Shown: positions 8,948-16,751 of the stretch, in pieces
How the letters are laid out: each line of letters starts with the position of its first letter
Position numbering within the stretch: the stretch's first letter is position 1
Assembly: GCF_014696315.1 (NCBI RefSeq)
Contig: NZ_JACJPX010000052.1
Location: 1 to 59,063, forward strand
Direction: 5' to 3'
DNA: 59,063 bases
Origin: Calothrix membranacea FACHB-236
Lineage (GTDB): Bacteria; Cyanobacteriota; Cyanobacteriia; Cyanobacteriales; Nostocaceae
Made by a program: the position numbers and the translations under genes
Notes under the pieces: generated by a model
The model's input: the letters and a program-made list of their open reading frames with translations, nothing else
Told to the model about the DNA's origin: nothing
The model's database searches: none

Positions 8948-9928
8948 ATGAGTGATTTACCTTTAATTTCTGTTGTTATTCCTACCTATTATCGTGAAGA
9001 AGCTTTACGAGATAGTATTGCAGATATTTTGAAACAAGATTATGCCAATTTTGAAGTTATAGTTGTAGACCAAACCCCAAAACATGAACCAGAAATTCAA
9101 GCTTATCTTGAAGAAATGGCAACAGCAGGTAAGATTAAATGGTTCCGCTTAGATTGGGCGAGTTTACCAGGCGCGCGTAATTATGGGGTGCGACGCTCAG
9201 AGGGTGAAATAATTTTATTTATTGATGATGATGTCCAGTTAAAACCCGGCTTTTTGTCAGCCCATGTGAAAAACTATCTGCAAAATCCAGAGGTGGGGGC
9301 TGTTGCTGGCAGAGTATTTGACAGAATGAAATTAGGTGATTCTGGGGGAGATTTGCAAATTGAATATTTACCTCCCCAAGCAATGGACCCTGGAATTGCT
9401 TGGTATCACATAGATTTAGTCCACACCATCAAACCCCAGCAGGTATTAACTGCGAGGGGTTGTAATATGTCTTTCCGCCGGGAAATTTTTACTAAATATG
9501 GGCTGAGATTTGACGAAAGGTTTCGCGGTAGTGCGGTACGGGAAGAATCGGATTTTTGTTTGCGACTGCGACAGACAGGATATAAGATTTGGTACGACCC
9601 AGAAGCCGATTTAGTGCATTTGGGTGAAGAAACTGGAGGTTGTCATGATATTAGTATGCGATCGCTCCAGTATCAACTCACTTTTTACCACAATCATTTT
9701 TTACTGGGGTTGAAAAATCTCACTGTTAGCCAAGCTTTACGCCTTTACGCCCGTTTATTTGATTGTCACGTGTTAGGGCGACCTCCTTGTCATAAAAGCG
9801 GTTCTCCTATCAAAATTGCTACTCGTGGCTTTTTCTATATTCTGGGTTTTTTCAAGGCGTTGGGGACTGTGATTCAATCATTATGGAATGATGGGCAAAT
9901 TTACAGTCGGCTTGATCCGGAGTTTTAG
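8948..9928 (+). CDS. Glycosyltransferase family 2 (HpsN-like by context)
   Basis: A 326-residue GT-A-fold enzyme. The N-terminal ISVVIPTYYREEALRDSI binds the nucleotide, the DxD-type metal site is in FIDDDVQLKPG (about residues 91-101), and the acceptor-side motif EESDFCLRLRQTGYKIWY is at about 201-218. It has no strong membrane segments, so it is a soluble or peripheral transferase. It follows the GT4 gene closely. In related filamentous cyanobacteria a GT2 gene follows hpsL, so HpsN is a plausible name by context, not proven here. Confidence 0.85.
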   Translation: MSDLPLISVVIPTYYREEALRDSIADILKQDYANFEVIVVDQTPKHEPEIQAYLEEMATAGKIKWFRLDWASLPGARNYGVRRSEGEIILFIDDDVQLKPGFLSAHVKNYLQNPEVGAVAGRVFDRMKLGDSGGDLQIEYLPPQAMDPGIAWYHIDLVHTIKPQQVLTARGCNMSFRREIFTKYGLRFDERFRGSAVREESDFCLRLRQTGYKIWYDPEADLVHLGEETGGCHDISMRSLQYQLTFYHNHFLLGLKNLTVSQALRLYARLFDCHVLGRPPCHKSGSPIKIATRGFFYILGFFKALGTVIQSLWNDGQIYSRLDPEF

Positions 9929-9956
9929 TTATTGTTAACCGCCGATGTACGCTGAT

Positions 9957-10005
9957 ATAGACGCGTAGCGGCTTCCCGTTCGCGTAAGCGTCTCCGAAGG
10001 AGAAG
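9957..10005 (-). repeat. Interspersed palindromic repeat, copy 2 (inverted)
   Basis: CCGTTCGCGTAAGCGTCTCCGAAGGAGAAG-type block, inverse of the copy at 7554-7603. It falls in the 203-bp gap between two glycosyltransferase genes, again in the polysaccharide locus. Confidence 0.7.
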
Positions 10006-10131
10006 GGGACGCAGATATAGAGAATTCCTATTTAAAAGGTCTCCAATTTGTCGGGTGTGTTAAAGAGTTTGATAGTTGATGGTGCGTTACGCTGTCGCTA
10101 ACGCACCCTACGTTTATTAATTAAATGAGAT

Positions 10132-11307
10132 ATGAAAATTTTAATTGCTAGTCATACTTATATTGTAGATTTAAACTGTGAAAAGTTACGCGCTTTATCG
10201 CAATTAGAACCAGGGATTGAAGTCACGGTTGTTGTTCCTAAACGTTGGCGACCTGGTGGGGTACAAAATAAAGTTATTGAGCCTGAACATCGGGATGAAG
10301 GTGCATTTAAAATAGTCCCGGTTTCTAACTTTAGCCAAAATCATCAAGGCTTGCTAACATTTGGGGCTGATTTGATATCTTTGTTAAAGCAGTTTCGTCC
10401 CCAAGTTATTCAAGTTGAGCAAGCGTCTAGGGGGCTAGCTTATACTCAAATGATTATTTTAAATAAAATTCTGGGTTTGCAAGCAAAGAATCTATTTTTT
10501 ACTTGGTGGAATTTGCCATACGAACTCAAGTTTCCAGTCGCTTTACTAGAAAAATTTAATCTAGATAATAGCCACGGTATTATTTCTGGTAATCAGGATG
10601 GGGCAGAAGTTTTACGACAACGAGGCTACCAAGGGGCGATTAAGGTGATGCCACAGTTGGGTGTGGATGAACGTGTTTTTACTCCCCAAGTTCAACCAGA
10701 ATTAGCAGCTAAATTGGGGATTTTCTCCGATGATTTTGTCGTTGGTTTTGTAGGCAGATTCGTATCAGAGAAAGGGTTATTAACTCTGTTTCAAGCATTA
10801 ATATCTATTAAAAATAAACCTTGGAAATTACTGTTGCTGGGACGAGGCGATTTACAGGCGGAACTACTAAAAATAGCCGCAGAAAATCAGATTCAAGACC
10901 GAGTGATAATAATTGAAAGTGTTCCCCATGATGTAGTGCCACAATATATCAATTTAATGGATACTTTGGTACTGCCATCTGAAACTACTTATAAATTTAA
11001 AACTTTAACTGCAGTGGGCTGGAAAGAACAATTTGGTCATGTAATCATTGAAGCAATGGCTTGTAAAGTGCCTGTGATTGGTTCTAATTCCGGCGAAATT
11101 CCTCATGTGATTGGTGATGCTGGTTTGATTTTTCCGGAAGGTGATGCCCAAGCTTTAGCTAATTGCTTAACTCAATTAATTGATAACCCAGAATTACGGC
11201 ATAAAATTGGGGCTATGGGTTATCAAAAAGCGATGGATAAATATACAAATAAAGCTTTGGCACAGCAGCAATTAAATTTTTATCGAGAACTTGTCAAGAG
11301 TTATTAG
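10132..11307 (+). CDS. Glycosyltransferase family 4 (HpsO-like by context)
   Basis: A 391-residue GT-B glycosyltransferase. The N-terminal acceptor domain starts MKILIASHTY. The GT4 linker VGFVGRFVSEKGL is at about 204-216, and the donor-binding stretch FGHVIIEAMACKVPVIGS (Glu-x7-Glu-type signature with a following GEIPHVI) is at about 301-325. Its stop codon TAG (11305-11307) lies within a 10-bp sequence duplicated at the far side of a mobile element (11311-11622), so the element inserted exactly at the gene end. HpsO is a context-based guess. Confidence 0.87.
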   Translation: MKILIASHTYIVDLNCEKLRALSQLEPGIEVTVVVPKRWRPGGVQNKVIEPEHRDEGAFKIVPVSNFSQNHQGLLTFGADLISLLKQFRPQVIQVEQASRGLAYTQMIILNKILGLQAKNLFFTWWNLPYELKFPVALLEKFNLDNSHGIISGNQDGAEVLRQRGYQGAIKVMPQLGVDERVFTPQVQPELAAKLGIFSDDFVVGFVGRFVSEKGLLTLFQALISIKNKPWKLLLLGRGDLQAELLKIAAENQIQDRVIIIESVPHDVVPQYINLMDTLVLPSETTYKFKTLTAVGWKEQFGHVIIEAMACKVPVIGSNSGEIPHVIGDAGLIFPEGDAQALANCLTQLIDNPELRHKIGAMGYQKAMDKYTNKALAQQQLNFYRELVKSY

Positions 11308-11632
11308 AGAACAATAGCAATTGATTTTTCACTTATTCAAGAAGCCAGCAACATTGGGGGATTCTCCCCCAAACCCCCGATTGGGTGACGGTTGCGTCCC
11401 CCAAACCCCCTCCAAAATTATTCTTCTGTTATTTTGTTGAGTAACTAGTACAACAATAAATAAAAAGACCATACCCTACGGGAAGCCGCTTTGCGTCTAC
11501 AAAATCAATAAAACGTTTACTATTTCTTAATTTTGAATTTTGAATTTTGAATTTTGAATTCCGCCTTGCGGTACTAGTTTTTTGGTTTTGTTATCAATTA
11601 ATTTTCTTAACTGAACTGTATTTTATTAGAGA
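11301..11632 (+). mobile_element. 203-bp MITE family, copy A, with nested insertion
   Basis: Element 11311-11622 flanked by perfect 10-bp direct repeats TTATTAGAGA (11301-11310 and 11623-11632). It shares with three other copies a C-rich core (GGGGGATTCTCCCCC, then AAACCCCCGATTGGGTGACG) and the right end CTTAACTGAACTGTATT. About 20 bp of the left terminal repeat are missing. A 123-bp block (11450-11572) is inserted, flanked by ACTAGT direct repeats (11444-11449, 11573-11578); it contains AATTTTG tandem repeats and ends in the palindrome CCGCCTTGCGG. Removing the insertion gives about 183 bp. Confidence 0.85.
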
Positions 11633-11705
11633 TTGTTGAATTTTATTTTTTAACGCAAAGGGGTGCGGAGATTTTATCAGAGTTATTGATGTTAAGGATA
11701 AAATT

Positions 11706-12869
11706 ATGAAAGTATTACATATTGTTCCTTCTATTTCTCTTATTTATGGTGGCCCTAGTCAAATGGTATTAGGGTTGGCTCCTGCTTTGGCAAAGGAGGA
11801 TGTGGAAGTTACGGTAATTACAACTAATAGTAATGGCGATACTGGACAAAAGCCTTTGGATGTTCCTTTAAATGAGCCAGTAAAACAAGATAGTTATGAG
11901 ATTATCTATTTCCGTTGTGCGCCATTTCGTCGTTATAAGTTTTCGCTAGATTTACTTAAATGGTTAAAACGTCACGCTTGTGAGTATGACATAGCGCATA
12001 TTCATGCTTTATTTTCTCCTGTTAGTAGTGCAGCAGCAACTATTTGCCGTCAGCAAAAGTTACCTTATATTTTGCGTCCTTTAGGAACTCTCGATCCATC
12101 GGATTTACGGAAGAAAAAGTTATTAAAACAGCTTTATGCAGCAATTATTGAACGTCAAAATTTAGCTGGTGCGGCGGCTATTCATTTTACTAGTGATCAA
12201 GAAGCAAAAATATCAGCCAGATTTGGGGTAGCGACGCAAGATTTGGTGATTCCTTTGGGTGTGGTTCCGCCAAAATTAGCAACCCATCAGCAAAAATTGG
12301 AAATTCCCCAGGATGTACCTGTAATATTATTTATGTCGCGCATTGACCCCAAAAAAGGGTTGAATTTGTTAATCCCTGCGCTAGAAAAGCTGTTAGCTGT
12401 TGGTTGTAATTTTCACTTTGTCTTAGCTGGGACAAATCCCCAAGATCCAGATTATGAACAAAGTATCATTTCTCAAATCCAAAATTCGCCACTGCGATCG
12501 CACACTACAATTACAGGTTTCGTTACAGGTGAGTTAAAAGCTAGTTTACTGCAAGCTGCTGATGTTTTTGTTTTGCCTTCCTACTATGAAAATTTCGGTA
12601 TTGCGGTGGCTGAGGCGATGGTAGCCGGGATACCTGTGGTAATTTCCGATCAGGTGCATATTTGTCACCAGGTAAGTGAAAGCCAGTCTGGGTGGGTGGG
12701 GGAATTAGATATACAGGTAATAGTCAATTTACTACAAACAGCTTTGCAAAACCCCGCAGAACGCCAGCGTCGGGGACTCAACGCCCAGCAATATGCATTA
12801 CAACATTACAGCTGGAATGCGATCGCTCGCCAAATGATTTCAGCATACCAACAAATTCTGCGACCCTAA
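11706..12869 (+). CDS. Glycosyltransferase family 4 (HpsP-like by context)
   Basis: A 387-residue GT-B enzyme. The N-terminal IVPSISLIYGGPSQMVLGLAP region has the Gly-rich loop that binds the acceptor or phosphate; the linker VILFMSRIDPKKGLNLLIPA is near 206-225, and the donor motif ENFGIAVAEAMVAGIPVV is near 296-313. A short AAGG precedes the ATG. It is last in the polysaccharide cluster, separated from its partner gene by the inserted mobile element. Substrate is unknown; HpsP is suggested only by context. Confidence 0.86.
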   Translation: MKVLHIVPSISLIYGGPSQMVLGLAPALAKEDVEVTVITTNSNGDTGQKPLDVPLNEPVKQDSYEIIYFRCAPFRRYKFSLDLLKWLKRHACEYDIAHIHALFSPVSSAAATICRQQKLPYILRPLGTLDPSDLRKKKLLKQLYAAIIERQNLAGAAAIHFTSDQEAKISARFGVATQDLVIPLGVVPPKLATHQQKLEIPQDVPVILFMSRIDPKKGLNLLIPALEKLLAVGCNFHFVLAGTNPQDPDYEQSIISQIQNSPLRSHTTITGFVTGELKASLLQAADVFVLPSYYENFGIAVAEAMVAGIPVVISDQVHICHQVSESQSGWVGELDIQVIVNLLQTALQNPAERQRRGLNAQQYALQHYSWNAIARQMISAYQQILRP

Positions 12870-13044
12870 CTTATTGGCATCTGGGGTATATTTCCCCATG
12901 CCCATTTTTATTGAGCTTGTTTGCGGGAAATTACGTAACATAACATTTCTTTACCAGGCACTTAACCCGATTGATGAACCGGGGTTTTATGTGACGATCA
13001 CATAGTAGAATACTTAATGCCTTTCTAATTACAGGGAAGTTCTC

Positions 13045-13683
13045 ATGACTCTCCGTCTAGGTGATACAGTACCCAACTTTACGCAAGCCTCTACACACGG
13101 CGACATAAATTTTTACGAATGGGCAGGTGACAGCTGGGTTGTGCTGTTTTCACACCCTGCTGACTATACACCTGTTTGCACCACTGAACTAGGTACAGTT
13201 GCCAAGCTGAAACCAGAATTTGACAAGCGCAATGTCAAAGCGATCGCTCTCAGCGTCGATGATGTAGAATCTCATAACGGATGGGTGGGTGATATTGAAG
13301 AAACCCAAAATACTACTCTCAACTACCCAATTTTGGCAGATGCAGATCGTAAGGTTTCTGACCTGTACGATATGATTCATCCTAATGCCAACGCAGCAGT
13401 GACAGTGCGATCTGTTTTCGTTATTGATCCAAATAAAAAGCTACGGCTGAGTTTCACATACCCTCCTAGCACAGGACGCAACTTTGATGAACTGTTGCGG
13501 GTAATTGATTCTCTGCAATTGACAGATAATTACAGTGTGGCGACACCAGCTGACTGGAAAGACGGGGATAAGGTTGTAATTGTTCCCTCACTCAAAGATC
13601 CAGAAGTATTGAAGGAAAAATTCCCCAAAGGTTACGAGGTAGTTAAACCCTATCTGCGCTTGACTCCTCAGCCTAACAAATAA
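13045..13683 (+). CDS. 1-Cys peroxiredoxin (Prx6 type)
   Basis: A 212-residue thiol peroxidase reducing H2O2 and organic hydroperoxides. The active-site pattern PxxxTxxC is HPADYTPVC with peroxidatic Cys45, and no resolving Cys is found in the usual C-terminal position, so it belongs to the 1-Cys/Prx6 group. The long C-terminal part (ATPADWKDGDKVVIVPSL onward) is typical of that group. AGGGAAG lies 6-12 nt before the ATG. It is a single gene bounded by hairpins. Confidence 0.95.
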   Translation: MTLRLGDTVPNFTQASTHGDINFYEWAGDSWVVLFSHPADYTPVCTTELGTVAKLKPEFDKRNVKAIALSVDDVESHNGWVGDIEETQNTTLNYPILADADRKVSDLYDMIHPNANAAVTVRSVFVIDPNKKLRLSFTYPPSTGRNFDELLRVIDSLQLTDNYSVATPADWKDGDKVVIVPSLKDPEVLKEKFPKGYEVVKPYLRLTPQPNK

Positions 13684-13711
13684 GTCAAATTACTTCAAAC
13701 TGTCTGCTGTT

Positions 13712-13740
13712 AAGGCGCGAAGGTAAAACTTTGCGCCTTT
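13712..13740 (+). terminator. Hairpin after the peroxiredoxin gene
   Basis: AAGGCGCGAAG (13712-13722) pairs with CTTTGCGCCTT (13729-13739) with one mismatch and a T-rich tail, 29 bp after the stop codon. Confidence 0.6.
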
Positions 13741-13786
13741 GCTTGTTTAGGTCAAAATAAAGATAAAAGTTAGTCTGGTAAGCATT

Positions 13787-14371
13787 ATGTTCTCATCTCC
13801 CTTGGTGTTGCAAATTCCGCCATCAATGCAAATGACAGACGAACAATTCTTTGAGTTTTGTCAGGTGAATCGTGATTTACGCATCGAGCGTAATAATTTA
13901 GGAGAAATATCGATTATGCCGCCTACAGGTTCAGAATCAGGGAATCGTAACTTCAATATAGCTGGTCAATTATATGTGTGGTCAGAACAAGATGGTACAG
14001 GTATTTGTTTTGACTCCAGTACAGGATTCAAGCTATCAACAGGTGCAGATAGATCGCCGGATGCTTCTTGGATGAAATTTGAACGCTGGAATAGTCTTTC
14101 ATCTGCACAACAAGAAAAGTTTGCGCCTATTTGTCCAGATTTTGTGATTGAATTGCGATCGCCTAGTGATAATCTCCAACCTCTCAAGGACAAGATGGAA
14201 GAATATATGAGAGAACCTGGAGTACAGTTAGGCTGGTTAATTGATCGCAAACATCGTCAAGTTTATATTTATCGTCCTGGTAACCCGACAGAATGTTTAG
14301 ATAACCCTGATACTATTAGCGGCGATCCAGTATTACCTGGTTTTGTGTTGAATATGAGTAAAGTTTGGTAG
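13787..14371 (+). CDS. Uma2 family (DUF820) nuclease-fold protein
   Basis: A 194-residue protein of the Uma2/DUF820 family, which expanded greatly in cyanobacteria and has a PD-(D/E)xK nuclease fold. The catalytic-type signature is SPDASWM (about 90-96) with CPDFVIELRSPSD (about 119-131). It contains the usual C-terminal MREPGVQLGWLIDRKHRQVYIY strand region. Biological role is unknown for nearly all members. A second, distant member is at 52406. Confidence 0.88.
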   Translation: MFSSPLVLQIPPSMQMTDEQFFEFCQVNRDLRIERNNLGEISIMPPTGSESGNRNFNIAGQLYVWSEQDGTGICFDSSTGFKLSTGADRSPDASWMKFERWNSLSSAQQEKFAPICPDFVIELRSPSDNLQPLKDKMEEYMREPGVQLGWLIDRKHRQVYIYRPGNPTECLDNPDTISGDPVLPGFVLNMSKVW

Positions 14372-14400
14372 TATAACTTTTTATCCAAAATATGAGAATT

Positions 14401-16611
14401 TTATTGATATTTCTCAGACAAAATTGTATAAGCTTCGTTAACTAGCCGCATTTTTTCTTGAGCTTGTTTTTGTAATTGTGGCTGATTAACAAATAAATCT
14501 GGATGCCATTTTTTCACTAAAGTTTTGTAAGCTTGTTTTATCTCCACAAATGAAACACCAGCTTGCAATCCTAAAACTGAATATGCGCGAGTAATTTTGT
14601 CTTTTTCCGCTTGAGTTTTAGGCGGCTGAGATGTATTTTTATTTTGATTTGTATTGCTTTGTTTGTTAGCTTGATAACCCGGAGAACGCATTTCTGCTTT
14701 CATCCGCGCTATTTCTTCATCGAGTTCCCAATTGCGGAATTTTGCTTCCACTTCGGCTGAATTGGGAGATGGTGAAGCCTTTGGTGGGGGAGGAGTATTA
14801 ACGCGGTGAGTGGAACTGCGATATGTGGAGGATGCAGAACTATTCGCTTTCTCTTCTACTTTTGAGTAGGTTTTTTGTTCTGGTTCTACTGGTGGGGTAT
14901 ATGGCGTATATTTTGGTATTTCTCGATAAGGTTGATAATTAGTAGGTATCTTAGCTTTATTTAACTCTTGCAGTAATTGATTAAAATTATTTTGTAACTG
15001 CTGTAGATTTTGCCGCTTCTGAGAAATTTCTAGTGGTTCTTGGCTACCTACAAATCGGATTATTTTTTTAGCTTTTGGCTCATACTCAGCTAAGATTGCT
15101 AATCCTTGCTTACTGAATTCAGTGAAATAATCTTCAGTTGCATTTATGCAAATTTGAGCAACTTGCTGATGATAGGATTCCTTAGCTGATTGTTCATCAG
15201 CATCTTGAATATTTTTATTTAATAAATAAGAAATACTTCCTAATACAGCTGCACCCACAGGCCCACCTAATAACCAACCAATACCACTACCAACTGCTAC
15301 CGTACCAGTTTCACTTAAATCATTGCTATTATTTGGCTTGGGAGGTAGATTAATTTGGGGTTCGCTGGGTAAGGGAATCAATAAATCTTCTGGTCTTTGT
15401 TCTTGAAAAAATTCGTAAGCTTGATATAGCCATTTCATTATCGAGCGTTGTAACTCTGTTAAGTCTTTTTTTAATATATCTGTTTGCCAAGTTTTAAAGT
15501 TATTTTCAGCAAGTGCGACTGTGGCATCAGTTTGATATTTTTTGAGTAGCGAGTCTAAATTTAGCCAATTGCGTAAATCATCAATACTCTTATTTAACCC
15601 TTTTTGAATAAGATTGGCAGCTTTTTGTTTAATTGCAATTTTTGCTGTTTGTTTGTCATCAAAAGAGCTAACTTCACTAAGAAGGGGGTCAATTTTAGCC
15701 TTTAAATTTAATTGAATTTGAGATGCGATCGCCTGTACTCTGGGTAAGCGTACACTACCGCGATTTTGTTGTAAAATACCCACAATATTTTGCAAAGCTG
15801 CTTCAAAGGTAGTTAAGCCACTACTAGTAGCTAGAGCCACATCTCCTTTTAACCTAGCCCTTAACGCTGGTAAAGCATCCACACGATATAAATTGCTAAA
15901 TCCTGGCGGTAATTCGGCGCGAAAACTTTCTGCAACAAACAGCAGACGATTTTGCACTTGCTGCTGCTCATCTGGTTCGAGTAAGTTAATAAAATTAGCC
16001 ACAAAAATAACGGTTTTAATACCCCGATCCAATAGCCAATCGCGCAAGTTTTCGCGTTCACCTAAAGTCATTAACTTGCGCGCATCAAGTAATTGTATAA
16101 CTAAATCTGTAGTCAGCAGGCGATCGCGGACTAAATTATCTTGGGATTCTCTGTCATTTGTACCTGGTAAATCGAGTAATTCTATACCTCTTGCTAAAAA
16201 AGAATGAGGACAGAAAACTTCTACAGATGCTACATCTTGGCGCATCTGTCTGTTACCATCTAAAATGGCAAACTGCTGCAAAATTTCTGTACCATCACGC
16301 TCAATTTCAGTACCATCTGTTAAGATGATGCGCGTTTGTAAATCAGTCCCATATTTAACGCTAATTGCTGCGCCTGTGGTAGGAATTAAATCTATTGGTA
16401 AAGTGCGATTTCCTAATATGGCATTGAGTAGCGTAGATTTACCATGATTAAAAGGGCCAAATACCGCAATCTGAAAGTTAGGATTAGCTAAATAATTAGA
16501 AATCGCAGTTATATCTTGATGCAGTTGCGATTTATTATCTAACTCTAGTAATGTAGATGCAGATTTTAATGAATTGATTAGCTCTTTATAATCTTGGTAT
16601 GGTGGTTGCAT
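14401..16611 (-). CDS. Dynamin-like GTPase with C-terminal J domain
   Basis: A 736-residue protein. An N-terminal dynamin-family GTPase has the G1 loop GPFNHGKSTLLN (about 52-63), a G2-type PTTGAAISV and the G3 motif DLPGTND. A helical stalk and a glycine-rich hydrophobic hairpin (GSGIGWLLGGPVGAAVLG, about 440-460), a likely membrane paddle, follow. A Pro/Ser linker (about 560-650) leads to a complete DnaJ domain (about 670-736) with the essential HPD in KKWHPDLF. Dynamins remodel membranes and J domains stimulate Hsp70, so the fusion could couple membrane remodelling or disassembly to DnaK. AGG lies 6 nt before the ATG. It is downstream of the BDLP1 orthologue, separated by 140 bp holding a 33-bp palindrome. 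Confidence 0.9.
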   Translation of the reverse strand: MQPPYQDYKELINSLKSASTLLELDNKSQLHQDITAISNYLANPNFQIAVFGPFNHGKSTLLNAILGNRTLPIDLIPTTGAAISVKYGTDLQTRIILTDGTEIERDGTEILQQFAILDGNRQMRQDVASVEVFCPHSFLARGIELLDLPGTNDRESQDNLVRDRLLTTDLVIQLLDARKLMTLGERENLRDWLLDRGIKTVIFVANFINLLEPDEQQQVQNRLLFVAESFRAELPPGFSNLYRVDALPALRARLKGDVALATSSGLTTFEAALQNIVGILQQNRGSVRLPRVQAIASQIQLNLKAKIDPLLSEVSSFDDKQTAKIAIKQKAANLIQKGLNKSIDDLRNWLNLDSLLKKYQTDATVALAENNFKTWQTDILKKDLTELQRSIMKWLYQAYEFFQEQRPEDLLIPLPSEPQINLPPKPNNSNDLSETGTVAVGSGIGWLLGGPVGAAVLGSISYLLNKNIQDADEQSAKESYHQQVAQICINATEDYFTEFSKQGLAILAEYEPKAKKIIRFVGSQEPLEISQKRQNLQQLQNNFNQLLQELNKAKIPTNYQPYREIPKYTPYTPPVEPEQKTYSKVEEKANSSASSTYRSSTHRVNTPPPPKASPSPNSAEVEAKFRNWELDEEIARMKAEMRSPGYQANKQSNTNQNKNTSQPPKTQAEKDKITRAYSVLGLQAGVSFVEIKQAYKTLVKKWHPDLFVNQPQLQKQAQEKMRLVNEAYTILSEKYQ

Positions 16612-16686
16612 ATTTACCTATTTTTCTCGTTTCCTTTACTGGATAACGTAGATAATTAATAATTTTGATTATATAATGTGGGATGT

Positions 16687-16719
16687 AGATCCCCGACTTC
16701 TTTAAGAAGTCGGGGATCT
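16687..16719. repeat. 33-bp perfect palindrome, copy 1
   Basis: AGATCCCCGACTTCTT pairs with its exact complement around a single central T. It begins 33 bp after the stop of the upstream dynamin gene on the minus strand. A diverged copy with paired (compensatory) changes is at 27755-27787, likewise about 30 bp after a stop. No T-tract on either side. Confidence 0.85.
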
Positions 16720-16751
16720 GGGCAATTAAATTCACAGCAGAGAAAATTATC

